Below are positions 17,050 to 26,145 of a stretch of DNA of 43,005 nt, one piece after another. The position numbers and the translations under genes were made by a program. Position 1 is the stretch's first letter, and the number at the start of each line of letters is the position of its first letter. The notes beneath the pieces were generated by a model, which did no database searches, was not told the DNA's origin, and was given only the letters and a program-made list of their open reading frames with translations. This DNA is from Treponema sp. (GTDB lineage: Bacteria; Spirochaetota; Spirochaetia; Treponematales; Treponemataceae): positions 1-43,005 of the forward strand of contig JAGCDP010000041.1 of the NCBI GenBank assembly GCA_017651065.1. The letters run 5' to 3'.

Positions 17050-20000
17050 TCTGTCCACCAGCCGTAAGAAGGAGCTTCATCATAATAATCTTCGTTTTTC
17101 CATACAGCAAATGGAACATAGACACGAAGAGCGTCCCAAGTATTCATTGAAAGTGTAGTAGTATTCTTTACAGATATAGTACATGTAATAGTAAGACTAG
17201 AAAACAAAGGATCTTTAATTTCCATAGAGAAAGTTATAGTGCCATTATATGAATCCGGCATTTCTTCATCTGTTTTTGAAACTGTAAAGGTAATCTCATT
17301 AATTGATTTAGGATAACCAGCTGTTCCAGGTAAATCTCTTTTACATACACCTGAAGAACAGTTAAGTTTTAGTATTCTTGCAGATTTACTTGATGGCATT
17401 GTTAATACAGGCGCATAATTCTTAAACTCAAAATTATAATCGTAACTTAAAGCACCTTGATGTATAAAACTTGCATATCCTCCAAAACCATCATTAGCTT
17501 TTTCTTCATCATCACCAAGTTTTCCCATTTTCTTTAATGCTTCATTCATTACAATCATAACCATCTTAGCATATTCTTTATTACCAATATCTCTATATGC
17601 ATAAACACTGTCGTCCTCTGCAACTACACAGTTTAACTCCCCTTTTGTCAAAACAAGGGAATAATAATGCTTTGCATCGCGAAGTACCTGCATATAGCCT
17701 GGAGTTACCTTAAGGGAAGAATCATCATCCATTATTTTTGTTGGTTTTAAGTTTACGGTAACATCGTCTATCTTTGTAACAGTTGTATTAAGAGGTTCAG
17801 ACTTGGAAGAATAATAAAGATTCTTATCAAGAGAGGCAACTTTTACCCATTGATCAGAAATATTATAATTTTTAATTCGAAGCTCTGCAGAATCCGGACC
17901 AATAGAACGGTTTTCATAATCCCATTCATCCCAGTAAACATTTTCAGATTTTTCTGTACCTGTATTTGCATTAAGATTTACAGCAAGAAGGTAGCCTTTA
18001 TTTGCCTTTTCTTTATTTACACCGTTTGAATAATTATACTCCGTTCGTTTTTCTTCTGCAGAAAGACCAAGTTTTGTATCATTAATCAACGAAAGCGGAA
18101 CAGCAACTGCACTTGCGCGTTTATATGCTACAAGATATTCATAGGCTCCTGTTTGTGTTTCCGGTGTAAATGTTACCTGTTCATTTCCATTTAAGGTATA
18201 AGTATTAATTTTTTTCCAGGTATTTGCAGAACTTCCTGCTTCACGGTAGAAGAAACTTGGAGTATTATTGGAAGTTATATAAGGTTGTTTCCATTCAATT
18301 ATCTGCACAGTTGAACTGTCTGATTTTTGTGCCTTTACATTAAGACCATAACCATAAGTTGCACCTTGCTGTACTGTTACATTTGTATAAGCAGACTTGC
18401 CGTTTATAGAGATTGAACTTTCATCACAGCTGAAATCATCAGCAGAACCTGTTTCTTTTACAGGAACTACATAATAAGAATATGGAATACCCCAGCTTAT
18501 ATAACTCTGATTGCTTTCATAAGAATCTGTAGAATTATCAGGCTCGCAATATTTATCTGTAAGCTTAAAGCCTGTATTTGTTTTTGAGATGACTGCACGC
18601 TTATCGGCAACCTGTTCACTGCCTGCATACAAAGTAGTACCATCATAATAATAAATATCAACATCTGCAGAGCTTACAGGCTCCTGCACAAAACTATTTA
18701 TTCCGCAGATACGACGGATTATATAACCTTTTGCACCATCTACTTTATTCCATGTTGTTACAATTTCATTATGCGAAGGTTCTGTTGCAACAGAAAGATT
18801 TATATTTGCAGGACCAACAGTACATACATCTATAGTTTTTGTTGTTTCCTGACCTGACTGTGCTGAACTTTTGGCTTTTACTTCGAGTTTTATATTTTTT
18901 CCCGATTTTAAAGCATCATTATAATCCGGATTGTTGAATATACAGGTAAATGAATTATCTTCGTTTTGTGTAATAGTTGTATTTGTTCTGTTTGAAAGCT
19001 CTGTTGAATTATTTTCATATTTTGCAGAAACTGTATAAGAAGCCTGCGCCATCTGAACAGAATCCCAGCGAACGATGATTTTATCATAATCATATTCTGT
19101 AATTACAGGTGAAGGTGTTCCAAGTGTATAATAAACTTTTTCTGCAGAATCATTATTCGGATATGCAAAAGTCGAAAGACCTTCTTTAACTGCCTCAAGC
19201 TGGTAACTGTATTGCTTGCCCGAAGCAGCCATATGATTATAAGTAACTGTACTTCCATCAGTTCCTGAAACATTCAATTCTGAAACTTCATTGTTTCCTG
19301 TAATATAATCTTTCCAGTGAAGAATATAGGTATATGTAGAATTGAATTTCCATGAAAGCACAAACTTGTCTTTATAGCCTTCTTCTACCGTAAAGTTTTC
19401 TATTACCGGTACTGCATTTGCATCATTTGTAACAAGGTATTTTCCTGAAGCTTCGGCAGTATCAAGAACTTCTGTCCCTTTATATATTTCTACACAATAA
19501 GAATAATAGCCTTTCTCGTCTACAAGTGTTTTACCGGAAGAAGGGAAAGAATCTGTATAATTCTTTAATTCCATTATTGAAGAAAAACTTTGTTCTTTTG
19601 AAGCCGTGCCTCCAAAAGTCTGTTCGGCCGGAAGTTTTTCGCCTGTTCGTTTAAGTACATAAGTATAAGGAACATCATAAGCTTCAAACTCAAGATTCAA
19701 AATAAAGTTTATTGAAGTAAATGTGCCCCCTTCTTTTTCGTAATCAGATTTTATAGAAAGATTAGGCACACTTAAAGCCCAGCCTGTTTCTACACTTGTT
19801 TTACTTGAATCGGCAGTAACAGTCTTTCCGTCTGCAAGTCCGTCTGTAAATGACTGAATATAATATTCATACTGCTTGCCGTGGGTTACATCGCTGTCTG
19901 TATAAGTGTGAGTTCTTTCTGTTGCGGTATCTTCTGGATACGCAGTAATCGTTTCTTTTTTAAGAAGAGCAAAATCAGCGGAAGAGCCTGCTTCTTTTCT

Positions 20001-20879
20001 GTAAATTTCAAAATACAAAGGATAAAGCTCAAATCCACTTGAACCCGAAGTAGTTCTGTACCATACTTTTGGCGGCAGTGTCCACGAAAGCTCAACTTTA
20101 TCTTTTATAGAACCTTGTGTTACTGTAAAATCGGCAGCAGGAGCAGGAATTACCCTGTGAGCTGTAAGTGCCGAAGTTCTTGTACTTATTTCTTTATCTT
20201 TATTATTTGAATTTATTGCTTCAACTGTAAAATAATATTCTGTTTTAGACATAAGGTCATCAACAGTTAAAGAACGACAGTTTCCGCTGGCAGTAAGTGT
20301 CTTTTGTTTTATATTCGAAGTAGCATTCAGGTAAACAGAAATTTCATAGCTTATATTACTTTCATAAGTTTCTGGTCTGCAGTTATCCATCCACCAGTTT
20401 ACGGTAAGGGAATCTCCTTCCTCTGCAGAAGTTATTTCGGTGATGATAGGTACAGAAAGTGTTGAACCACATGTAACAACACTTTTTAAAGAAACTGTTC
20501 CATAATAGTTTACCGCACTTACACAGTAATATTTTGTAATTCCAGATTCTTCATCTATTATAATTTGAGTTTCGCTTCCTTTTGTTTCGGAAACCTTTGT
20601 AAAAGTATCATAAGGAGTTGAGCAAGAATAAATATAATATTGAACTGCATTAGGAACAGCTTCCCATTCAATAGAAACAGATTTACTTAATCCATGACTA
20701 GCTGTAACGCTTGAAGGAGCGAGAATAAAATCATTGTAATCGGCAGCATTCTTTTTGTCGTTATAATTAAAAGTAGGTTCTTTAACAAGCTCATACTTAC
20801 ATGAACACATAAAAAAAGAAATTATTAAGAATACTACTTTTAAACTCCACCCCCGATCAAATCTCTCTGTCGGTTTCAT
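17046..20879 (-). CDS. Giant fibronectin type III lipoprotein (first gene of surface operon)
   Basis: From the chosen ATG this is a 1277-residue lipoprotein: MKPTERFDRG, a hydrophobic stretch VVFLIISFFM, then CSC-Lys as the lipobox. About eight FN3-like modules follow, recognisable by strands such as SIEWEAVPNAVQYYIYS, VELSWTLPPKV, FVLSWKFNSTYTYILHW, IIVRWDSVQMAQASYTV and VTTWNKVDGAKGYIIRR. A non-repeated C-terminal domain (last ~200 residues) contains ALSYDYNFEFKNYAPVL and ends ALRVYVPFAVWKNEDYY. A comparable segment (VSYNAAMQGLGARITMHYENYADFYVL area) occurs near the end of the next gene, hinting at a shared terminal domain. The ATG at 20879 lies 7 nt after a TATACT -10; upstream in-frame starts fall within or above the promoter. 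Function unknown; surface adhesion or polysaccharide binding is a guess. Confidence 0.8.
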   Translation of the reverse strand: MKPTERFDRGWSLKVVFLIISFFMCSCKYELVKEPTFNYNDKKNAADYNDFILAPSSVTASHGLSKSVSIEWEAVPNAVQYYIYSCSTPYDTFTKVSETKGSETQIIIDEESGITKYYCVSAVNYYGTVSLKSVVTCGSTLSVPIITEITSAEEGDSLTVNWWMDNCRPETYESNISYEISVYLNATSNIKQKTLTASGNCRSLTVDDLMSKTEYYFTVEAINSNNKDKEISTRTSALTAHRVIPAPAADFTVTQGSIKDKVELSWTLPPKVWYRTTSGSSGFELYPLYFEIYRKEAGSSADFALLKKETITAYPEDTATERTHTYTDSDVTHGKQYEYYIQSFTDGLADGKTVTADSSKTSVETGWALSVPNLSIKSDYEKEGGTFTSINFILNLEFEAYDVPYTYVLKRTGEKLPAEQTFGGTASKEQSFSSIMELKNYTDSFPSSGKTLVDEKGYYSYCVEIYKGTEVLDTAEASGKYLVTNDANAVPVIENFTVEEGYKDKFVLSWKFNSTYTYILHWKDYITGNNEVSELNVSGTDGSTVTYNHMAASGKQYSYQLEAVKEGLSTFAYPNNDSAEKVYYTLGTPSPVITEYDYDKIIVRWDSVQMAQASYTVSAKYENNSTELSNRTNTTITQNEDNSFTCIFNNPDYNDALKSGKNIKLEVKAKSSAQSGQETTKTIDVCTVGPANINLSVATEPSHNEIVTTWNKVDGAKGYIIRRICGINSFVQEPVSSADVDIYYYDGTTLYAGSEQVADKRAVISKTNTGFKLTDKYCEPDNSTDSYESNQSYISWGIPYSYYVVPVKETGSADDFSCDESSISINGKSAYTNVTVQQGATYGYGLNVKAQKSDSSTVQIIEWKQPYITSNNTPSFFYREAGSSANTWKKINTYTLNGNEQVTFTPETQTGAYEYLVAYKRASAVAVPLSLINDTKLGLSAEEKRTEYNYSNGVNKEKANKGYLLAVNLNANTGTEKSENVYWDEWDYENRSIGPDSAELRIKNYNISDQWVKVASLDKNLYYSSKSEPLNTTVTKIDDVTVNLKPTKIMDDDSSLKVTPGYMQVLRDAKHYYSLVLTKGELNCVVAEDDSVYAYRDIGNKEYAKMVMIVMNEALKKMGKLGDDEEKANDGFGGYASFIHQGALSYDYNFEFKNYAPVLTMPSSKSARILKLNCSSGVCKRDLPGTAGYPKSINEITFTVSKTDEEMPDSYNGTITFSMEIKDPLFSSLTITCTISVKNTTTLSMNTWDALRVYVPFAVWKNEDYYDEAPSYGWWTE

Positions 20880-20886
20880 ATTTAAT

Positions 20887-20915
20887 AGTATAGTGCTTTT
20901 TACAGTTCGTCGCAA
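20887..20915 (-). promoter_or_regulatory. Sigma-70 promoter of the FN3 lipoprotein operon, abutting the ATG
   Basis: TTGCGA (20915-20910), 17-bp spacer, TATACT (20892-20887). The ATG at 20879 begins 7 nt later, with no Shine-Dalgarno. Its -35 lies 6 bp from the -35 of the divergent sensory-operon promoter. Confidence 0.55.
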
Positions 20916-20921
20916 TTATAT

Positions 20922-20950
20922 TTGACAAACCTTCTTTATACACATAAAAT
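20922..20950 (+). promoter_or_regulatory. Sigma-70 promoter of the sensory three-gene operon
   Basis: Perfect TTGACA (20922-20927), 17-bp spacer, TAAAAT (20945-20950). The ATG at 20963 is 12 nt further, giving a leader of only about 5-6 nt with no Shine-Dalgarno. Among the best promoter matches in the window. Confidence 0.65.
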
Positions 20951-20962
20951 TATACATATAAT

Positions 20963-21976
20963 ATGAAAGCAAATGTTAAAAAAACACTGATTATAGTACT
21001 CATTTCTGTATTGGTGCTCTCTCTTATACCGTTAATTTATTTTACAGCCAGAAAAAACAAGCAGACTGTTAAGCAGCCGGATGGAAAACTTATTCTTGGA
21101 TTTTCACAGATTGGTTCAGAAAGTGCCTGGAGAACCCGCAATACACAGTCAATTTTTGAAGCAGCAGAACAAAACGATATTCAGATTATTTTTGATGACG
21201 CACAGCAAAAACAGGCTAATCAGCTTAAGGCAATCCGTTCATTTATTGTTTATCAGGTAGATGTTATTGCATTTGTTCCTATAGTTTCTACAGGCTGGGA
21301 CAATGTTTTACAGGAAGCAAAGGAAGCAAATATTCCGGTAATTGTTGTAGACCGCCAGATTGACTGTGATGAATCGCTTTATGCAGGCTTTCTGGGTGAG
21401 AACGGCTTTGAAGAAGGCTTTGCAGCAGCACACTTTCTTGTAAATAAATGCAAAAACAGAAAAGGTCCTATTAATATTGTAGAGTTTTCGGGTACAGAAA
21501 ATTCTTCAATTGCAACACTCAGGGCAGAAGGCTTTAGAAGCATTATTGATCAATATGATAATTTTAAAATCATTCATTCCGAAGACGGAGATTTCCTTCG
21601 TTCACGCGGTAAAGAAATGATGGACCGTATTATCCGCGAAAACGGTGGTTTAAGGCTCAACGGAAAAACTATTGATGTAATTTATTCACATAACGATTCA
21701 ATGACTCTTGGACTTTTGGATTCAATTCACAACAACAAAATCGATCAGCGGAGCACAATCATAATTTCAATAGACGCTGAACAAAAATCTATTGATGCTC
21801 TTGTAAACGGAGAATTGAATTGTGTAGTAGAATGTAATCCAAACTCGGGCCCTACCCTTATGAAGCTTGTAAAAAGCATTGCAAACGGAGATCCTATTCC
21901 ACGAGTTACATACATGCTCGATAATATCTTTACAGAAAACGACGACTTTTCTACATATACTCCGAGGGGGTATTAA
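20963..21976 (+). CDS. Membrane-anchored periplasmic sugar-binding protein, sensory partner of the adjacent kinase
   Basis: The 337-residue protein has an N-terminal hydrophobic segment (about 8-27: TLIIVLISVLVLSLIPLIYF) without a signal-peptidase or lipobox site, so it should stay anchored. The rest is a type-1 periplasmic-binding fold close to YtfQ/RbsB proteins: LGFSQIGSESAWR, GWDNVLQEAKEANIPVIVVDRQ and VIYSHNDSMTLGLLD. It is co-transcribed with the histidine kinase (9-bp gap) and lies opposite a transporter whose own binding protein shares the W-x-x-V-L-x-x-A-K and DR-x-I patterns. The natural reading is that it presents a sugar to the kinase rather than to a permease. The sugar is not determinable; galactofuranose, arabinose or a related pentose are candidates. 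Confidence 0.85.
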   Translation: MKANVKKTLIIVLISVLVLSLIPLIYFTARKNKQTVKQPDGKLILGFSQIGSESAWRTRNTQSIFEAAEQNDIQIIFDDAQQKQANQLKAIRSFIVYQVDVIAFVPIVSTGWDNVLQEAKEANIPVIVVDRQIDCDESLYAGFLGENGFEEGFAAAHFLVNKCKNRKGPINIVEFSGTENSSIATLRAEGFRSIIDQYDNFKIIHSEDGDFLRSRGKEMMDRIIRENGGLRLNGKTIDVIYSHNDSMTLGLLDSIHNNKIDQRSTIIISIDAEQKSIDALVNGELNCVVECNPNSGPTLMKLVKSIANGDPIPRVTYMLDNIFTENDDFSTYTPRGY

Positions 21977-21985
21977 TTACTTAAT

Positions 21986-23458
21986 ATGCAAACTCCGGGC
22001 ACTGGTTCAAAAATCAGAAGTCTTAAAAAGACACTTCAATTATCATACATCTTCCTTATTGGAATTATGATTATTCCTACAATCTATTCTGTTGTAGTTC
22101 TTCAGATTCATACAAAGCGGTATGACGACATTATTACAAACGTAAGTAAAGCAAACAGCATTAACCAGATTGCTAAAATTGATCTTCCAAACTGGCTGTG
22201 GGAAATTGTTTGTGGTAAAAAAGATTTTGATAACGATCCGCCATATGACATGATTAATCAGATTTTTGACGGTATTGCCGACATGCAGACACATACAAAA
22301 AGCCCTCAGAACAAACAGAAGCTCGAAGTTGCTTACCGTGCCTGCACTACTCTTGATAACAACATAAAGATGCTCGAAATTCAAATGTTCAAGGGAAGTA
22401 CAGTTACTGCAAACGAAACTTCGCTCGATGAAATCAGAACAATTACAGCGCTTTTTTCAGATATCATGCAGGATTTTATTCTTTCAGAAATTGAAACTGC
22501 AAACGAAACAAATAATTCAATCAAGCATTCTTCAATTATCCTTACAATTCTGCAGATTACAATTATTCTTTTCTCGCTCCTGGTTTCTATAAACGGATAC
22601 ATTACAGTTAATAAATCTATTGGTAAGCCGCTTTCCGACATGAAGGAGCTTTCTACACAGATTGCACACGGAAACCTGGAGGCGCGTACAATCGTTCCTG
22701 ATGTTGATGAGCTTATTCCTCTTGCAAACAACATGAACCTTATGGCCGAGCAGATTAATGTTCTTATCCAGAAAAATATTGAAGAACAAAAGAATATCCA
22801 GAAGGCAGAAGTAAAAGCTTTGCAGGCACAAATCACTCCGCACTTTTTGTATAATACCTTTGATACAATTATCTGGCTTGCAGAAGAAGAAAAAACTGAT
22901 GAAGTTGTAAAAATCACAAAAGCTTTCTCTGAATTCTTACGCATTTCACTCAGCCGCGGACACGAATGGATTACAATTTCGCAGGAGCTTGAACATATTA
23001 AAAACTACCTTACAATTCAGAAAATCCGTTATGCCGATATTTTGAATTACGAAATTGAAGTTGATGAAGCAATTCTTGATTACAAGATTATCAAGCTTGT
23101 ACTGCAGCCGCTTGTAGAAAACGCAATTTACCATGGAATTAAAAACAAGCGTGGACGCGGTAACCTTAAAGTAACTGCAAATTTTACAGATGAGACAAAA
23201 GACTTTATAATATTTAAAGTTCAGGATGATGGTGCCGGTTTTACACAGGAGCGTCTTGAACAGGTAAAGAACGAGCTTGAAACTGCAACGATTGATACAG
23301 AAAAACTTTCTTCGGTTTACGGACTTTATAATGTAAACAGAAAGCTCAAGCTTTATTACGGAAATCAGACAGAAGGTCTTAAAATTCAATCTGAACCCGG
23401 CAAAGGAAGCTGCATTTCTTTTGTAATTCCATGCAACGGCGGAGAACAGAATGTATAG
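21986..23458 (+). CDS. LytS/YesM-type sensor histidine kinase
   Basis: The 490-residue protein has TM1 (about 19-40), an extracytoplasmic domain (41-182), TM2 (183-203), a HAMP linker (about 204-258), the His_kinase motif AQITPHFLYNTF with phospho-acceptor His286, and an HATPase_c domain with LVLQPLVENAIYHGI (N box) and DDGAGF. It would autophosphorylate when the anchored binding protein signals and then phosphorylate the downstream regulator. It overlaps the regulator gene by 8 bp, so the two are translated together. A G-rich stretch GAGGGGG lies 17 nt before the ATG, farther than usual for a Shine-Dalgarno. Confidence 0.93.
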   Translation: MQTPGTGSKIRSLKKTLQLSYIFLIGIMIIPTIYSVVVLQIHTKRYDDIITNVSKANSINQIAKIDLPNWLWEIVCGKKDFDNDPPYDMINQIFDGIADMQTHTKSPQNKQKLEVAYRACTTLDNNIKMLEIQMFKGSTVTANETSLDEIRTITALFSDIMQDFILSEIETANETNNSIKHSSIILTILQITIILFSLLVSINGYITVNKSIGKPLSDMKELSTQIAHGNLEARTIVPDVDELIPLANNMNLMAEQINVLIQKNIEEQKNIQKAEVKALQAQITPHFLYNTFDTIIWLAEEEKTDEVVKITKAFSEFLRISLSRGHEWITISQELEHIKNYLTIQKIRYADILNYEIEVDEAILDYKIIKLVLQPLVENAIYHGIKNKRGRGNLKVTANFTDETKDFIIFKVQDDGAGFTQERLEQVKNELETATIDTEKLSSVYGLYNVNRKLKLYYGNQTEGLKIQSEPGKGSCISFVIPCNGGEQNV

Positions 23459-25037
23459 TGTGTTTTTAGTTGATGATGAACCTATTGTACTCGAAGGAAT
23501 ACGCAGCAAGATAAACTGGGAAGAAGCAGGCTTTACTTTTGCAGGAGAAGCTACCGACGGCGAAATTGCTCTTTCCATGATTCACGAGCTTAAGCCTGAT
23601 ATTCTGATTACAGATATTAAAATGCCGTTTATGGACGGACTTGAACTTTCGGCAACAATTAAGAAAACACAGCCGTGGATTAAAATCATAATTCTTTCGG
23701 GCCACGATGAATTTGACTATGCAAAAAAAGCAATTTCAATTGGTATAGAAGATTATCTTTTAAAGCCGTTTACTTCCGAAGAAGTTGTTGCAAGTCTTAA
23801 AAAAGTTTCGGCCCAAATAGACAAAGAACGAACCCAGCAATCCGACATTACAAAAATGAAGGAAGAGCTTAGCAAACAGGAAAAGCTTGTTCAAAAGGAG
23901 TTCTTAAGTAACCTTGTTCATGGTTCTGCAGACATGTCAAACATAATGGCCCGCTGCCAGGAAATTGGAATAGACCTTCTTTCGCGCTACTACAAGATTT
24001 TTATAAGCAAAATAGAAAGCAGCTCTAACAATACACAAAAACAGCAGGAGGCCTGTTCAAGATTGAACTCTTACTCAGGAACCTGGGAACAAACCTACTC
24101 TTTCTTCCATCATTCAAACAGGCTTGTGTGTATCTGTAAAGGAACAACACAGGCAGAGCTTGAAGAAAACGTATTCCGCATTGCACAAACTATTGAACAT
24201 ATTGCTACAAATAATTCTGACTGTATTGTAACAACGGGAATTGGTAAAACAGTAGATCATCTTTCGCTTATTCCGGAATCTTATGAAGACGCAAAAAAGA
24301 TTGTAGAACTAAGCAGACAAGATAACCAGAATACAATTATTTCGAGTGATGACATTCAGCTGAACAACAAAAATACTCTGCTTGAATTAAAAGAAAACGA
24401 CCCGCTTGTAGATAAACTTAGATACGCAAGCAAGAACGATGTTTCTTCGATTGTCGATGAATCTATGACACTCATTCATAGTAACCCCGGACAGTTCAAG
24501 GTATTTGCTTCTTATATTCTTGTAGATATGATTTTTGCAGTTTCAAAGCTCATAGAAAATCTTGGCGGCGACATAAAAGAAATTAACCCCGAAATTGTGC
24601 AGCGCAGTTATGTAGATAATGCCGTACTTGATGAACAGAACTTTAAGAACACAATGGAAAAAGTGTTAAACTTTGCGCTTGATTTCCGCGATTCAAAAAG
24701 CAACAGCCGTTATGGCGACGTTATTCTTAAGGCAAAAAAATATATTGAAAAAAACTATGCCGACCAGAACACTACCCTTACAACAGTTGCCGAAGCAGTT
24801 GCAATGAGTCCTAATCATTTCAGTGCAATTTTTTCTCATGAATGCAAAACTACTTTTATTGAATATCTTACAAATGTTCGTATTGAAAATGCCAAACGTC
24901 TTATGAAGGATACAGAAATGAAAGGCTACGACATAGCCTACGAATGCGGTTTTTCTGATCCACACTACTTCAGCTACATCTTCAAAAAAAACACGGGACT
25001 TTCGCCCCGTGAATTTAAAGTGAGTGTTGAGAAATAG
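23451..25037 (+). CDS. YesN-type response regulator with AraC DNA-binding domain
   Basis: The 528-residue protein has an N-terminal receiver with acidic pocket VDDE (8-10), phospho-acceptor Asp55 in ITDIKMPFMDG and the conserved Lys in YLLKPF (about 106), a long helical middle, and a C-terminal AraC helix-turn-helix pair (about 428-525: LTTVAEAVAMSPNHFSAIF and YDIAYECGFSDPHYFSYIFKKNTGLSPREFK). As partner of the kinase it probably activates the convergent ABC transporter, whose genes end 48 bp away, and perhaps the divergent FN3 operon. Its TAG stop uses the first base of a family A repeat. No binding site was identified. Confidence 0.93.
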   Translation: MYSVFLVDDEPIVLEGIRSKINWEEAGFTFAGEATDGEIALSMIHELKPDILITDIKMPFMDGLELSATIKKTQPWIKIIILSGHDEFDYAKKAISIGIEDYLLKPFTSEEVVASLKKVSAQIDKERTQQSDITKMKEELSKQEKLVQKEFLSNLVHGSADMSNIMARCQEIGIDLLSRYYKIFISKIESSSNNTQKQQEACSRLNSYSGTWEQTYSFFHHSNRLVCICKGTTQAELEENVFRIAQTIEHIATNNSDCIVTTGIGKTVDHLSLIPESYEDAKKIVELSRQDNQNTIISSDDIQLNNKNTLLELKENDPLVDKLRYASKNDVSSIVDESMTLIHSNPGQFKVFASYILVDMIFAVSKLIENLGGDIKEINPEIVQRSYVDNAVLDEQNFKNTMEKVLNFALDFRDSKSNSRYGDVILKAKKYIEKNYADQNTTLTTVAEAVAMSPNHFSAIFSHECKTTFIEYLTNVRIENAKRLMKDTEMKGYDIAYECGFSDPHYFSYIFKKNTGLSPREFKVSVEK

Positions 25038-25083
25038 ATTGCTTCGCTACGCTCGCAATGACGGCGCAGCGACGAAGCAATCC
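25037..25083. repeat. Dispersed palindromic repeat, family A, between convergent genes
   Basis: GATTGCTTCG at the left end and CGAAGCAATC at the right end are inverted, with TCGCAATGACG in the middle. It fills the whole 47-bp gap between the regulator and permease stop codons. It may form a long hairpin at the ends of both transcripts, but there is no T tract on either side, so I do not call it a terminator. Confidence 0.8.
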
Positions 25084-25084
25084 A

Positions 25085-26143
25085 TTAACCTGCCATATTA
25101 CCAAATTTTTTCTTTCGATGGTCTAAGATTACACTCTGGAGGACTATAAAGAATGCAAGCATAAGACCTGTGGTAATACTCTGCCAATATGGTTCGCGTA
25201 ATCCCGAAGCAACAACTATAATGTTGATTGTCTTCAAAGATAGAACACCAAACAGTGTTCCTATAACACTTCCTACACCTCCGCTGAGCAATGTACCTCC
25301 GATAATTGAAGATGCAATTGCCTGCATTTCTGCACCAGAAGCGTTACTAGCGTTTCCGGCACCTGTATGTGTAAGATAAACAAAACCACCTATTCCAGCA
25401 AGGATTCCACAAAGGACATAAGAAATAAACTGTGTGCGCTGAACATTAATACCAAGCATTAATGCGCTTTCCTGATTTCCACCAACTGCGTAGAAATTTC
25501 GTCCTACACGTGTCCACTTTAAGGTTGCCCATAAAGCAATAAGAACCAGGATTGAAATAATGGCACCAATTTCTATATATGAAGGAATCCAGTTTCCGTG
25601 TCTATGAATACCAATGAACGGAATGTAAAAATAATGATCCTTTAATGCAACAAATGCTTCATTTACTGCAGTTCTAGGAATCTTACTTACAATAGTAGTC
25701 ATACCACGGGTAAAGAACATACCTGCAAGTGTTACAATAAACGGCTGTATTTTAAGGTAAGCAATAAAATATCCCTGAATTAATCCCATAGCTAGACCAA
25801 TTCCAAGAGAAATAAGAAGTGAACTGAATATACCGCCGCCAAAATCATCCATTACAACAACAGTAGTCATTGTAATAAGACCAATCGTACCACCAACCGA
25901 AATATCAATTCCGCCGGTAATCATAACAATTGTAAGACCACATGCAATTACAATAAGATAAGCATTGTTATTAAAAAGATTAAGGAACTGCTGAGGGTTC
26001 AAGAATCCGCCACCCCAGATAGCCATTCCAAGCAGATACATTCCAAAGAATGTACAGATTGTAATTGTAAGAAGCAGAGTTGTATTAGAAAGCGGCTGTT
26101 TGTTTGCTTTTTTTGCCAAAGAATTCTTTTCTGAGTTTGCCAT
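25085..26143 (-). CDS. Sugar ABC transporter permease (RbsC/YjfF-like), second permease
   Basis: The 352-residue inner-membrane protein has about nine to ten hydrophobic segments and the BPD_transp_2 signature: GLTIVMITGGIDISVGGTIGL near 70-90, FIVTLAGMFFTRGM and AIASSIIGGTLLSGGVGSV near 280-300. Together with the other permease it would form a heterodimeric channel, as in E. coli YtfT-YjfF for galactofuranose. A two-permease layout with one double-domain ATPase supports that comparison. The ATG follows GGAGG, 2 bp after the first permease stop. It is the last gene of the transport operon. Confidence 0.9.
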   Translation of the reverse strand: MANSEKNSLAKKANKQPLSNTTLLLTITICTFFGMYLLGMAIWGGGFLNPQQFLNLFNNNAYLIVIACGLTIVMITGGIDISVGGTIGLITMTTVVVMDDFGGGIFSSLLISLGIGLAMGLIQGYFIAYLKIQPFIVTLAGMFFTRGMTTIVSKIPRTAVNEAFVALKDHYFYIPFIGIHRHGNWIPSYIEIGAIISILVLIALWATLKWTRVGRNFYAVGGNQESALMLGINVQRTQFISYVLCGILAGIGGFVYLTHTGAGNASNASGAEMQAIASSIIGGTLLSGGVGSVIGTLFGVLSLKTINIIVVASGLREPYWQSITTGLMLAFFIVLQSVILDHRKKKFGNMAG

Positions 26144-26145
26144 AA

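Noticed and set aside
22381..22944. 187-residue antisense frame within the histidine kinase gene
   Set aside because: Low-information Ser/Ile-rich sequence opposite a clear kinase; an antisense shadow.
25037..25083. Bidirectional terminator between the regulator and permease genes
   Set aside because: It can form a hairpin but has no T tract on either strand and matches repeat family A; reported as a repeat only.
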